From Aquificota bacterium (GTDB lineage Bacteria > Aquificota > Aquificia > Aquificales > QOAS01): a stretch of 46,135 nucleotides of DNA. This document shows, in pieces, positions 8,752 to 17,718 of this stretch. The notes beneath the pieces are model-generated. The model saw nothing but the letters and a program-made list of their open reading frames with translations. It made no database searches and had not been told where the DNA came from. The stretch covers positions 1 to 46,135 of the forward strand of contig JAADES010000008.1 of assembly GCA_013153315.1 (NCBI GenBank). Direction: 5' to 3'. Each line of letters opens with the position of its first letter. The first letter of the stretch is position 1. Both the position numbers and the translations under genes were made by a program.

Positions 8752-9522
8752 TTATCTTAAATCTCCATATTCGACCTTTTTATCTTGAACATCTATAAGG
8801 GCGAAATAACCTTTGCACATAGGGCCGGGGTTTACCACAAAGGTGTCGCCTATTTGTTCGTAGCCGCGGCCGGCCAATCCTACTATTGCTATTTCGGGGT
8901 TAAAGGTTTTTATTAGGGTGTTAGATATGGGGCTTCCGTGGTGCTTACCGTCGGGGCAAACGTCCACCTTTTTACCTATCGGCGGGTGGTGTAAAACCAT
9001 TATCTTGCGTTTAGGTTTGAGTTCATACATAAATTTGAGGACATATTCGGCATACCAACGGGGGTATTTAACAACAAAATCCTCTTCAAAAATGGTTTCG
9101 TTTAATTTTCCACCCAAACCGAAGACTACAAATTCGCTACCCCAGTTGGCGAATGTTTCGTGAACCCCCCTTAGGTTAGGATAAACTTCCTCCATTTGGG
9201 CCAAAGCCCTTAGGTAAACCTTTAAAGGAGCGTCGTTTTTTCCGGGGACTATAAAGGTTTTTACTCCAGTTTCTCCCAAGGTTTTGAAAAACTCGTTAAG
9301 GATTTCTATTTGATGTTTTTCCACCTCATGGAGGATTTCCCTTTTGGGGGGACGACCCATGAGGGAGGCATTATGATATTCTTCCTCTAATAGGGTTCCT
9401 TTTAGCACACTTCCGGCGAATATTATTGCATCGGGTTGGAGTTCTTTAACAACGCTACGGAAGTTGGGCAAAAATTCCACAGCTTCTTTGAAATCCCTTA
9501 TAGCGAGGATTCTCCTATACAT
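8752..9522 (-). CDS. Metallophosphoesterase-fold protein with eroded metal motifs
   Basis: A 256-residue protein whose segment order follows the calcineurin-like phosphoesterase fold. Most signature positions are altered: the first block reads LAIRDF instead of DxH, the second FAGSVLKG instead of GD, the third VPGKNDAP instead of GNHD/E, and the last GLAGRGYEQIGDTFVVNPGP instead of GHxH before the usual NPGS. Only HHPPIG remains canonical. It may be a divergent enzyme, a regulator or a ligand-binding relative. The start at 9522 is preferred because a run of G lies just upstream; an in-frame codon at 9573 would add 17 unsupported residues. Confidence 0.7.
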   Translation of the reverse strand: MYRRILAIRDFKEAVEFLPNFRSVVKELQPDAIIFAGSVLKGTLLEEEYHNASLMGRPPKREILHEVEKHQIEILNEFFKTLGETGVKTFIVPGKNDAPLKVYLRALAQMEEVYPNLRGVHETFANWGSEFVVFGLGGKLNETIFEEDFVVKYPRWYAEYVLKFMYELKPKRKIMVLHHPPIGKKVDVCPDGKHHGSPISNTLIKTFNPEIAIVGLAGRGYEQIGDTFVVNPGPMCKGYFALIDVQDKKVEYGDLR

Positions 9523-9631
9523 TTTTATCCCCCCTTCGGTATTTAAATTTAAATTGCCAACGACTATTGACAATTGTTGTAGGCAAAGGGAGGTAAGCTT
9601 AATTTGAACTACTAATAGAGTTTTGAAAAGC

Positions 9632-9637
9632 TATAAT
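9632..9637 (+). promoter_or_regulatory. -10 box TATAAT of the YihY gene
   Basis: A perfect TATAAT ends 5 bases before the ATG at 9643, and no Shine-Dalgarno lies between. The nearest -35-like TTGAAC is 22 bases upstream, which is too far, so the -35 is weak or absent. The transcript is probably leaderless. Confidence 0.45.
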
Positions 9638-9642
9638 CCCTA

Positions 9643-10476
9643 ATGAGGAGACTTTTAAAGCTTCTATTGCTTTTTTTGGTTTATCTGATTTACAAACTGG
9701 GGGAGGATTTTTTTAAAAAAGGATACACCTACCACGCTTCGGCTATAGCTTTTTCCTCCTTTTTGGTTCTTAATACAGCAATAATCTTTTTGGGAACAAT
9801 TATTAAATACATCCCCCATAGGGAGTTGGTAATAGCCAAAATTTACGAGTTTTTTCCCAATGTTTCCCAAAGTGTGGTTAATTTAATTGTCCAATCTTTG
9901 GAAAACCTTTCGGCGAAAACCCAAATTTTCACCCTCGTCTTGGTTATTTTTTTTATAGGAAACTACCTTAGGACTATAGAAATCGGCTTTGCCTTTGTAG
10001 CTAACACAAAACCTAAAACCTTTCCTATCATGAATTACATACTGCCCTTCCTTTTTGGGTTTTTAATGCTTTTTTACGGCATTGTGGATATGACCTTAGA
10101 TGTCCTTCCTAAAGTTCTTTTCAACTTACATATTTACACACCTTGGATTCTTCAATTTTTAGGAACCTTAAAGTTGGTAATAAACTATTTGGCTTTTCCC
10201 GTGGGGTTGTTTGTTATTTACTATTTCCTTTCGCCGGTCAAAATTTCTTGGAATACCACCTTTGCGGTTTCTCTAATACTGTTTTTGACCTTAAATCCTT
10301 TAAAGGATTTGTTTACCTGGTATGTAACCCATATTTTGGAAAAAAATTTAATATTAACCCCCTTGGCAAGTATTTTGATTTTCCTAATCTGGCTTTATAC
10401 AATTTCCCTTTTCCTGCTTTTGGGCTATCGTTTAATTCTCTTGTTGGAGAGTTTATTTAAAGAGAAAACCGATTAG
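9643..10476 (+). CDS. YihY/BrkB-family inner-membrane protein
   Basis: A 277-residue protein with about six membrane helices and the family N-terminus GYTYHASAIAFSSFLVLN after a short amphipathic leader. Members were once annotated as RNase BN, a role now assigned elsewhere; the true function is unknown, with transport or envelope roles proposed. The C-terminus LYTISLFLLLGYRLILLLESLFKEK is usual for the family. It is divergent from the metallophosphoesterase-like gene and convergent with the DUF2905 gene. Confidence 0.85.
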   Translation: MRRLLKLLLLFLVYLIYKLGEDFFKKGYTYHASAIAFSSFLVLNTAIIFLGTIIKYIPHRELVIAKIYEFFPNVSQSVVNLIVQSLENLSAKTQIFTLVLVIFFIGNYLRTIEIGFAFVANTKPKTFPIMNYILPFLFGFLMLFYGIVDMTLDVLPKVLFNLHIYTPWILQFLGTLKLVINYLAFPVGLFVIYYFLSPVKISWNTTFAVSLILFLTLNPLKDLFTWYVTHILEKNLILTPLASILIFLIWLYTISLFLLLGYRLILLLESLFKEKTD

Positions 10477-10540
10477 GGATTTTCTGACTTTAACCTTTTC
10501 CTTAGGATGGAAATTTCAGAAAAAAATATCTTTGTTGGGT

Positions 10541-10768
10541 CTATTTCTTGTCCAACAGCAGGAAAAGTAAATTTAACACCACCGTTAGGAGAAGACTTAT
10601 TAACAAACTGCTTGCTATGGGGATATAAACGGTAAAGTTTTCCTTCCGAAGGACTATATCGCCGGGCAACTGACCTAAGGAAAGGTTTAGTTTGGAAAAG
10701 ATAAACCCCAAAAGGCCCAAAAATAAAAATAGAAAACCCAAAAAGGTGAAAATTTTCCAGAGCTCCAT
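10541..10768 (-). CDS. DUF2905 small membrane protein
   Basis: Only 75 residues, with two membrane helices separated by LGQLPGDIVLRKENFTVYIPI. The LPGDI segment and the second helix rich in Ser/Leu are diagnostic of DUF2905, a widespread family without known function. It sits downstream of apgM on the same strand with 22 bases between them, so it is likely in the same transcript. Confidence 0.82.
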   Translation of the reverse strand: MELWKIFTFLGFLFLFLGLLGFIFSKLNLSLGQLPGDIVLRKENFTVYIPIASSLLISLLLTVVLNLLFLLLDKK

Positions 10769-10790
10769 CTAAAGGAAAATTAAAAAGAAA

Positions 10791-12014
10791 TTAAGCTCCG
10801 AACTTTTTAAGTCTCAGTGCGTTGGCTAAGGCCAGTTGCATAATTTTATGGGCGGGTATTATTCCCAATTCTCCCTTTAGACATTCCCTTTCGGTAAAGG
10901 CTTGGGAAATTCTACCTAAAACATATTTGGAATGAATTAATAGGGGCACGGGATGCCAGGAGTGGCCCTTCATTAAGCAGGGGGTGGAGTGGTCTCCGGT
11001 AATGATTAAAACGTCGGGCTTTAGTTCCAAAATTTTGGGAAGCTCTTTGTCAAATTCTTCCAAAACTTTTATTTTTCCTTCTACATTTCCGTCTTCGCCG
11101 TAACTGTCGGTTTTTTTGACGTGCAGGAAGAAAAAGTCGTAGTCGTTCCACGCTTTTTTGAGGGCCTCTATTTCGTCGGCTATGGTTTCCCCTTCGGGAT
11201 TAACCTCTTCCATACCCACCAATTTGGCCAGCCCCTTATACATCGGATAAACGGCTATAGCGGCCGCCTTTAGGCCGAATTTTTCGCCAAAAGGCTCTAT
11301 GTTAGGTCTTTGGGCCACGCCCCTAAGGAGCAGATAGTTAGCCTTAGGTTCATCTTTTATTATTTCCGCTATCTTTTCTATTAGCTTGTTGATTATCTGG
11401 GCTACCTTCTGGGCGGCGGGGTTTTTCCCTTCCGCCTTTAAGGGGGGCACGCCGGTTGCTTGGGGGTCGGTGTCATTAATTTGGTCGCTACCGGAGGGCA
11501 GGGCTTCGGGGAATCTCAAAACGATGGCCACGCGGTGTTCTCTACCGCTTTTGATAAAAACTTTTACGCCGTCTATTTCTTTTATTTCTTTGGTAATTTT
11601 TTCAACAATTCGACGGTTTTCCTCGGTTGGAATTCTTCCCGCACGGCGGTCAACTATTATGGGGGTGTCGCCTTCGTATTTTACGGTGGCAAAGTTTCCC
11701 CTTATGGCTATGTCTCGGTCGGTTACTTCCATATCTAAACCGAGGGCCTCCAATATTCCGCGTCCGATTTCGAATTTTGTAGGGTCATAACCGAAAAGTC
11801 CCAAATGTCCCGGACCACTACCGGGGGTTATACCGATGTCTACGGGAATGTGCATGCCGGTGGCACTTTGGTAGGCTAAAGCGTCCAAGTTTGGTATATT
11901 GGCAAGCTCCAATTCGGTTTTACCATCTTCCCTTACGGGGAGACCTCCCAAACCGTCCAGAACCACCAACAGGATTTTTGAATCGTTTTTATCCAGCAAA
12001 GGTTTCAAATCCAT
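10791..12014 (-). CDS. apgM: 2,3-bisphosphoglycerate-independent phosphoglycerate mutase, archaeal type
   Basis: Interconverts 3- and 2-phosphoglycerate in glycolysis and gluconeogenesis. The 407 residues match the ApgM class of the alkaline-phosphatase superfamily rather than the longer GpmI class. The first metal Asp is D20 in VVLDGLGG. The nucleophile serine region is ITPGSGPGHLGLFGYDP. Further metal ligands are in DFFFLHVKKTDSYGEDG and VLIITGDHSTPC with a late GHSWHPVPLLI. This class is common in archaea and thermophilic bacteria. It sits 34 bases downstream of the cmk fusion gene on the same strand. Confidence 0.93.
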   Translation of the reverse strand: MDLKPLLDKNDSKILLVVLDGLGGLPVREDGKTELELANIPNLDALAYQSATGMHIPVDIGITPGSGPGHLGLFGYDPTKFEIGRGILEALGLDMEVTDRDIAIRGNFATVKYEGDTPIIVDRRAGRIPTEENRRIVEKITKEIKEIDGVKVFIKSGREHRVAIVLRFPEALPSGSDQINDTDPQATGVPPLKAEGKNPAAQKVAQIINKLIEKIAEIIKDEPKANYLLLRGVAQRPNIEPFGEKFGLKAAAIAVYPMYKGLAKLVGMEEVNPEGETIADEIEALKKAWNDYDFFFLHVKKTDSYGEDGNVEGKIKVLEEFDKELPKILELKPDVLIITGDHSTPCLMKGHSWHPVPLLIHSKYVLGRISQAFTERECLKGELGIIPAHKIMQLALANALRLKKFGA

Positions 12015-12048
12015 TTAAAACCTCCTAACAAACAAAGAAAAATTAAAT

Positions 12049-13455
12049 CTAAGAGCTCAAATATTTGCTGTAGACCTCGGGGGCGGCCTGCCTTACATCT
12101 ACAAAACTTCCCGAAGGGAATTTTAAAAGTTTAGGGAATACCTCTATTAACATTTTGGCCGCATTTTCGGGCGTTAATTTTGGTGATTGCTGTAGTCTTT
12201 TAACCGAAGGGAATTTTTCTGCGTCGACCTCTTCGATTATGTGCTGTAGCATCGGGGTTAGTATTAGCCCCGGTGCCAAGCTAACTAAGTGGCTCTTAGG
12301 AAATTCCCAATGGTAGAGTTTAACCATGCAGTTTAGGGTGGCTTTGGACATTGAATAAGCATTCCACCCTTTGTTGCAGTTGACAGCCGCCCCGCTGGAA
12401 ATGGCTATTATCTGTCCCACCTTTAGTTTGTTTTGGTTTATTAAGTCCTCCAAGGTGTCGAAAATTATTTTGTTAGCCCAAACGTTGATATCCATAACTT
12501 TTTGGATTTCCCTTAGGGAGACATCTCTCATTAGTTTTAGCTCCCCGAGGATTCCCGCATTTAGTATTACCCAAGGAAGTTGTCTATTTACCTTTTCCAA
12601 CAAGCGGTAGGTCTTGGAATAAACTTCTTCCAACCGTCCTAGGTCGGCTTTTTCAAAAACCAAATTGGGGTTGTCTTTTAAATCCTCGGGTAGGTGCCTC
12701 GATAGGGCAAAAACTTTGTAACCCCTCGATAGGAATTCCTTTGCCAAAGCTTTACCCAAACCGGAGCCTATACCGGTTATAAACACATTTAGGTAGGGTT
12801 CAACTATCTTCCAAACTTTGTTAAAAACCTCTTCTAAGCTTTTTCCCGTGGTGTCTATTATGGTGGCATCGGGTGCCGGTTTGAAGGGATAATGTTTTCG
12901 GTTTTGGTCTCTTTGGTCGCGTTCTACAATAGCCCTTAAAATTTCTTCGAAACTTATATCGGTTATACCTCTTTCTTTCAGCTGAAGATATCTTCTCTTT
13001 GCCCTTTCGGCGGGAGAAGCTGTCATGAAAATTTTTATGTCGGCGTCGGGAAATACATACAGCCCCGCGTCTCGCCCTTCCACTACGGCGTTTCCGTTGT
13101 TTACTAATTTCCTCTGAAATTCAAATAACTTTTCTTTTATTTCGGGATATTGGGCAACCAAGGAGGCGTATTTTCCGACCTCCTCCGAACGGAGTTTATC
13201 GGTTATATCTTCCCCGTTGAGGAAGACCTTAAAGACCCCTTCGGTGTATTCTACCGATATTTGAACCTCTTGGAGGGTTTTTAATATTTCCTCGGGTTGG
13301 AAATTGTCGGTTTTTCCCGTTTTTAGATGAACCGCCAACCCAACGGCTCGGTAGGTGGCCCCTGTATCCAAATATAAAAATCCTAACTTTTGGGCCAATT
13401 GTTGGGCTATGGTGGATTTTCCACTGCCGGCGGGCCCGTCTATGGCTATTATCAT
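12049..13455 (-). CDS. cmk: Cytidylate kinase fused to a short-chain dehydrogenase/reductase
   Basis: Residues 1-220 form a complete CMP kinase, which phosphorylates CMP and dCMP: P-loop GPAGSGKST, LDTGATYRAV, GRDAG and ERDQRDQNR. From residue 223 a full SDR begins with no linker: NADP(H)-type loop TGIGSGLG (227-234), LNAGILG, and catalytic Y367xxxK371 with a preceding ISSG serine. Cmk alone is normally about 220 residues, so this is a true two-domain reading frame of 468. A GTG at residue 224 could be an internal start for a free SDR, but no ribosome site precedes it. The SDR substrate is unknown. The mqnA stop is 7 bases upstream, suggesting an operon. Confidence 0.9.
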   Translation of the reverse strand: MIIAIDGPAGSGKSTIAQQLAQKLGFLYLDTGATYRAVGLAVHLKTGKTDNFQPEEILKTLQEVQISVEYTEGVFKVFLNGEDITDKLRSEEVGKYASLVAQYPEIKEKLFEFQRKLVNNGNAVVEGRDAGLYVFPDADIKIFMTASPAERAKRRYLQLKERGITDISFEEILRAIVERDQRDQNRKHYPFKPAPDATIIDTTGKSLEEVFNKVWKIVEPYLNVFITGIGSGLGKALAKEFLSRGYKVFALSRHLPEDLKDNPNLVFEKADLGRLEEVYSKTYRLLEKVNRQLPWVILNAGILGELKLMRDVSLREIQKVMDINVWANKIIFDTLEDLINQNKLKVGQIIAISSGAAVNCNKGWNAYSMSKATLNCMVKLYHWEFPKSHLVSLAPGLILTPMLQHIIEEVDAEKFPSVKRLQQSPKLTPENAAKMLIEVFPKLLKFPSGSFVDVRQAAPEVYSKYLSS

Positions 13456-13462
13456 GCGGGTT

Positions 13463-14191
13463 TTATTTTAGAAAACTTTCCCGACGGAGCTTATACATCA
13501 AATCCAAACTCTCCGAATGTTGGTAGCCGAAGTTGTAATCCAAGGTCCTCAGGTAGGTTTTTAATTCTTCTTCCAAAGGAAGGTTATCCAAATCTTTAAA
13601 AAACCTCTCTTTGGACTCCATTAAAGCCAGAGACAATTGAGCAACCTCTTGGGGGTAAAGGGAAACTATATCCCTTCGGAGGACGAAAACGGCAAAAACC
13701 GCTGGTAGGTTGGTAAATTCAAACCAGAGCTGCCCGATATCAAAAATGTAGGGATAGCTCTTTTTTTTAGCCTCCCGCAGGGCTTTATCTCCTATAACTA
13801 AAACCGCATCGGGGTCTTGATTGTTTATTTTTACCCTTTTTTGGAGAAAGCGGGTAAATATAACCCAAGTTAGGAAATTGGAAGTTAAACTTTCCTCCGA
13901 TAGACGTAAGCTATTTATTTCTTCCAAAGGTTTTTTAGAAAACAGTAAAACACTGCGGGCCTCTCCGTAAGAGGAAATGGAAATATTGGGCAAAAGGATA
14001 TATTTATGCTGGTTTTCCAAATAGTGGATAGAAGAAACTATTCCCCCCTCCAGAAGGTTAAGCTCCAACAGCTTAGCCAATTTGGAGGGAACATTTTCAA
14101 CTATTTCCAAAAAGGGGAGTTTCCATTTGTAAAACAAGGGGAGGGTATTTAAATAGGAGACCCTCCCGATGCGGATTTTAGTATTTTGCAT
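13463..14191 (-). CDS. mqnA: Chorismate dehydratase (futalosine menaquinone pathway)
   Basis: Removes water from chorismate to give 3-enolpyruvyl-benzoate, the first step of the futalosine route to menaquinone. The 242 residues carry the family opening RIGRVSYLNTLPLFY, the substrate loop GGIVSSIHYLEN and SYGEARSVLLFSKKPLEEI. Further on come VLVIGDKAL and FDIGQLWFEFTNLPAVFAVFVLRRD. Menaquinone as the electron carrier fits an anaerobic or hydrogen-oxidising thermophile. The gene is 17 bases from the upstream DHH gene and 7 bases from the downstream cmk fusion, so all three probably share a transcript. Confidence 0.9.
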   Translation of the reverse strand: MQNTKIRIGRVSYLNTLPLFYKWKLPFLEIVENVPSKLAKLLELNLLEGGIVSSIHYLENQHKYILLPNISISSYGEARSVLLFSKKPLEEINSLRLSEESLTSNFLTWVIFTRFLQKRVKINNQDPDAVLVIGDKALREAKKKSYPYIFDIGQLWFEFTNLPAVFAVFVLRRDIVSLYPQEVAQLSLALMESKERFFKDLDNLPLEEELKTYLRTLDYNFGYQHSESLDLMYKLRRESFLK

Positions 14192-14208
14192 TCAGTTCCC
14201 TCGGAAGG

Positions 14209-15192
14209 TTAATCAATTTTAGGTATTTGTTGCTTTTCCTCTTCCGAGAGGGGCAGAAACTGAGCTTGGCTTAAAGGCACCCTACAGCCGGCGGCGTTGT
14301 CGTGGCCTCCACCACCGTTGGCTTGGGCTATTTGGCGGGCTTTTCCGTTTATACTGCGTATGGAGCAGTTTATATAAACATCGTCCTCTTTGGGGGATAC
14401 CGCATAAACGCAGGCAACCCCATCGGGCGAGCGTTGGGCCAAGCGGTTGCCTATATCGGACTGAAATACGGAGGAATTCACCGCCAACAGCTTATGACCG
14501 CTGGGAAGTATTAGCCAGTGGGCACTGTTGTTAGCCAATCGCTTAACCACCGATTCCTTGAACTCTATCATCGATTGTCCTTCGCGGGCCAGCTCCTCCT
14601 TGGGAAATGTTTGGGCCAGCTCCAACAGTTTGAAAACTATTTCATTGGGTTTTAAAACGTTAAAAACCCGAGCATCTACGGCGGTTAGAACATAAAGCGA
14701 ATCGGGGATTTCCCACTTCCATATGTCCCTATCCTCGATGTATTCCATAATTTGGGGAACGAACCCGTTTAGGATTTTCCAAGTTAAAACCGCCGCCGAG
14801 TGGTCAAAATCTAAATGAACCTCAAAACGGTCTTTTATATCTTCGGGAATCCCTTTTTGGAAGATTTCTTGGGCCGTCTTATGGTGGTCGATAACTATAA
14901 CCTTCCTTATGTTGGGGAATTCTCTAACCAGATTGAAAATTTTGGGAACAAAAAAATCCACCATGTAGATGGTAAAATCGTCGCCCCTGTATTCTTCCAA
15001 AATTTCCCTTAGGCGGGAAAAATCGGTGCTGTGGTTGGTAGGGAGGGCGAAAAAGGTTTTCTGAGGGTTGTAAATAACATCTTTTAGTTCGTCATAAAGG
15101 AGCTCATTTTCTCCGTATTTGTAAACAACACCCGCCAGGGCTCCGTAACCGTCGGGACAGGCTTTATGGTAGATTACAACGGTTCTTTCCAT
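14209..15192 (-). CDS. DHH-family phosphoesterase
   Basis: A 327-residue protein with the DHH motif in VIVIDHHKTA and an N-terminal YHKACPDGYGA. A metal Asp is in YMVDFF. The C-terminal DHHA1 region has NGGGGHDNAAGC. Members hydrolyse short oligonucleotides or small nucleotides; RecJ, NrnA and c-di-AMP enzymes are relatives. This one is a compact standalone DHH-DHHA1 protein without RecJ's OB extension. The exact substrate is not readable. It is the first gene of the run with mqnA and cmk. Confidence 0.85.
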   Translation of the reverse strand: MERTVVIYHKACPDGYGALAGVVYKYGENELLYDELKDVIYNPQKTFFALPTNHSTDFSRLREILEEYRGDDFTIYMVDFFVPKIFNLVREFPNIRKVIVIDHHKTAQEIFQKGIPEDIKDRFEVHLDFDHSAAVLTWKILNGFVPQIMEYIEDRDIWKWEIPDSLYVLTAVDARVFNVLKPNEIVFKLLELAQTFPKEELAREGQSMIEFKESVVKRLANNSAHWLILPSGHKLLAVNSSVFQSDIGNRLAQRSPDGVACVYAVSPKEDDVYINCSIRSINGKARQIAQANGGGGHDNAAGCRVPLSQAQFLPLSEEEKQQIPKID

Positions 15193-15253
15193 AATTTCCT
15201 ATTTGAATTTTAAAGAGCGTCAAAAGCGAAAATATTAAGGAGTGAATGGAAAA

Positions 15254-16510
15254 TTAATTCCAATCTTGTTTAAGCTTATTTTCATCTATAAAGTGGCCCA
15301 TTTTTTCCTTTTTGGTTAGGAGATAGTTCAAATTAAACTGGTTAGGTTTTGTTTGAAGGGGAACCCTCTCGACAATTTCCAGACCGTAACCTTTTAGGGC
15401 TACAATTTTGCGGGGGTTGTTGGTCATAAGGCGGATTTTCCTAACGCCCAAATCTCTCAATATTTGGGCACCCACCCCGTAATCGCGAAGGTCAACGGGC
15501 AAACCCAAACGGCAGTTAGCTTCCACCGTATCCAATCCTTGTTCCTGCAAAGCGTAGGCCTTTATTTTGTTTCCCAAACCGATACCCCTTCCTTCGTGGC
15601 CCCGCATGTAAACCAAAACGCCCTTACCCTCTTTGGCGATTTTTTCTAAGGCGGCCTCCAGCTGGTTGCGACAGTCGCATTTTAGGGATTTAAAAACATC
15701 TCCTGTTAGGCATTCGGAGTGAACTCTTACCAGCACCGGTTCATCTTCAGTCCAGCTACCCATGGTTAAAACTGCGTGTTCTATTCCGTCGAGCTTGTTT
15801 TTATAGACGTGGATTTTGAAAGTTCCCCACGGGGTGGGCAAGTGGGCTTCGGATACTTTTTCTACAATGTTTTCCCTTTGGAGACGGTATTTGATTAAAT
15901 CCTCTATTGTGATTATTTTTAGATTGTGTTTTTTTGCGAACTCCATAAGGTCGGGCAGGCGGGCCATAGTTCCGTCGTCTTTCATGATTTCGCAGATAAC
16001 GCCGGCGGGATAAAGACCTGCCAGCCTTGCTAAGTCCACCGAGGCTTCTGTATGACCCGCCCTTTCCAAAACCCCGCCTTTTCTTGCCCTTAGGGGAAAA
16101 ACATGGCCGGGTTTTACGAAATCGGACGGTTTGGCATCGGGAGAAACGGCCAGTTTTATAGTTATCGCCCTATCGTAGGCTGAAATACCCGTTGTTGTTC
16201 CATGCTTGGGGTGGGCGTCTATCGATACACAGAAGGCGGTTCCCTTAGGGTCGGAGTTTTCCCTTACCATTGGTTCGAGACCTAGCTCGTCGCACCTTTC
16301 GGGGGTAAGGGATAGGCAGATTAAGCCCCTTCCGTATTTGGCCATAAAGTTAATCGCTTCGGGGGTTACTTTTTCGGCCGCCATTACGAGGTCGCCCTCG
16401 TTTTCCCTGTCGGGGTCGTCGACCACAATTATCATTTTTCCCTGACGGAGGTCTTCGAGGGCTTCCTCTATGGTGTTAAATTGGAACTCTTTGTTTTCTC
16501 GTTCTCCCAT
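15254..16510 (-). CDS. ribBA: Bifunctional DHBP synthase/GTP cyclohydrolase II
   Basis: Makes both precursors of riboflavin. The N-terminal RibB half (about 1-205) turns ribulose 5-phosphate into dihydroxybutanone phosphate and shows [31 protein letters not shown] and [14 protein letters not shown]. The RibA half opens GTP; its zinc cysteines are in [16 protein letters not shown] and its loop is [14 protein letters not shown]. Length of 418 is typical. No other rib gene or FMN riboswitch was seen close by. The following coiled-coil gene starts 470 bases downstream of this gene's start region on the upstream side, so cotranscription is uncertain. Confidence 0.95.
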   Translation of the reverse strand: MGERENKEFQFNTIEEALEDLRQGKMIIVVDDPDRENEGDLVMAAEKVTPEAINFMAKYGRGLICLSLTPERCDELGLEPMVRENSDPKGTAFCVSIDAHPKHGTTTGISAYDRAITIKLAVSPDAKPSDFVKPGHVFPLRARKGGVLERAGHTEASVDLARLAGLYPAGVICEIMKDDGTMARLPDLMEFAKKHNLKIITIEDLIKYRLQRENIVEKVSEAHLPTPWGTFKIHVYKNKLDGIEHAVLTMGSWTEDEPVLVRVHSECLTGDVFKSLKCDCRNQLEAALEKIAKEGKGVLVYMRGHEGRGIGLGNKIKAYALQEQGLDTVEANCRLGLPVDLRDYGVGAQILRDLGVRKIRLMTNNPRKIVALKGYGLEIVERVPLQTKPNQFNLNYLLTKKEKMGHFIDENKLKQDWN

Positions 16511-16577
16511 TTGGGGAAGGATATTAGGAAGAACTAAAAGGGGAATCTATGCTTCTTTTAAACAGATTAAGGTTTTT

Positions 16578-16976
16578 CTATTTCTGTCCACCAAAGAGGG
16601 ATAAAACGAAGTTGGCTATACCGGGGTTGGTTAGGGCTATCAACACCGCCAATAGGAGGAAGGCTGTTATTAGCCACCTTTTGATTTCCTGCTTTATTAA
16701 CTCGGTTTTAAACTCTATTTTTTCTTCCAAAAGTTGGGTATCCTTGGCCAGTTTTTCTTCCAACTTTTTTAGTTCCAATTTTAGGATTTCCACATCGTAA
16801 CGGGTTGCCAAATCTTCCTTTAATTCGTCCTTTAATAGAAGGTGTTTTATGCTTTCCTCCTTTTCAAGGTCTTTTTTTATTTTCTCCTCCAAGGTTTTTT
16901 CAAGGATTTTAAGAAGTTCCTTTATATGTTCTTCCGATATGTTGAGCTCCTTTTTTTGTTCCAAATTTTCGCTCAT
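16578..16976 (-). CDS. Coiled-coil protein with C-terminal membrane anchor
   Basis: A 132-residue protein, unassigned. Residues 1-95 are almost wholly charged heptad-like helix rich in Glu, Lys and Leu. A single hydrophobic helix follows (about 100-118, WLITAFLLLAVLIALT). The layout resembles DUF1640-type or tail-anchored coiled-coil proteins, but no diagnostic motif is present. It sits 15 bases downstream of purN on the same strand and upstream of ribBA, so a shared transcript is possible. Function unknown. Confidence 0.7.
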   Translation of the reverse strand: MSENLEQKKELNISEEHIKELLKILEKTLEEKIKKDLEKEESIKHLLLKDELKEDLATRYDVEILKLELKKLEEKLAKDTQLLEEKIEFKTELIKQEIKRWLITAFLLLAVLIALTNPGIANFVLSLFGGQK

Positions 16977-16991
16977 GACAATTATTAGAAT

Positions 16992-17651
16992 TTAAAACAC
17001 TTCCAACTGCGGGTTAAAGGGTAAAGTTCCGTATTTTGCTCCCAAAACGGTAACTTTGTTGCCTTCCACCTTTATACGGTCTTCGGCAAACCATTGGATA
17101 ACTTGGGGATAAATTCGGTGTTCGTGCTCCAAAATTCTGGCGGCCAAGGTTTGGGGGGTGTCGTTGGGCAACACGGGCACCACTGCCTGCGCTATAACGG
17201 GCCCGCTGTCCAGCTCGGGAATAACCAAATGAACAGTGCAGCCTGTTAGGGTTACTCCGTAATCAAAGGCCTGTTTTTGGGCATCCAAACCCTTAAAGGC
17301 GGGCAGTAGGGAAGGGTGAATATTTATTATTCGATTTTCAAAAGCTTTTATAAAATTAGTCGGAACTATTTTCATGAATCCGGCCAACACCACAAGGGAG
17401 GCCCCGCTCTCTTTTACCGCCTCTATTAGGGCTTTGCCCCATTCTTCCTCGTTAGGGAATTTCTTGGAAGGTATAACTTTGTAGGGAATTCCGTGTTTTT
17501 TACACCTTTCAAGGGCATAAGCTTTTTTTCTATTACTAACAACCAGTTTTATTTCGGCGTCCAATTTTCCTTTTTCTATAGCGTCTATAATCGATTGGAG
17601 ATTGGTTCCCCTACCGGAAACAAAAACGGCTATGGGTAATTTTTTCTTCAT
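16992..17651 (-). CDS. purN: Phosphoribosylglycinamide formyltransferase
   Basis: Transfers formyl from 10-formyl-THF to GAR in purine synthesis. The 219 residues include [11 protein letters not shown] for the phosphoribosyl end and the catalytic [13 protein letters not shown] block. The folate-side Asp follows in [24 protein letters not shown]. Length and motif order are standard. A TACAAT box lies 13 bases before the ATG with no Shine-Dalgarno, so the leader would be only a few bases. Confidence 0.95.
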   Translation of the reverse strand: MKKKLPIAVFVSGRGTNLQSIIDAIEKGKLDAEIKLVVSNRKKAYALERCKKHGIPYKVIPSKKFPNEEEWGKALIEAVKESGASLVVLAGFMKIVPTNFIKAFENRIINIHPSLLPAFKGLDAQKQAFDYGVTLTGCTVHLVIPELDSGPVIAQAVVPVLPNDTPQTLAARILEHEHRIYPQVIQWFAEDRIKVEGNKVTVLGAKYGTLPFNPQLEVF

Positions 17652-17700
17652 CGTGGGGTTTTAAATTGTAGGGAAACCCTTTGAAGAAAAGAGTTTTATT

Positions 17701-17718
17701 AAAACCTTTAAAAGGTTT
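17701..17718 (-). terminator. Palindromic hairpin after rfaE2
   Basis: AAAACCTTTAAAAGGTTT directly follows the rfaE2 stop and is a near-perfect palindrome. The T run after it is poor on the minus strand, so this is only a possible terminator between rfaE2 and purN. Confidence 0.4.
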
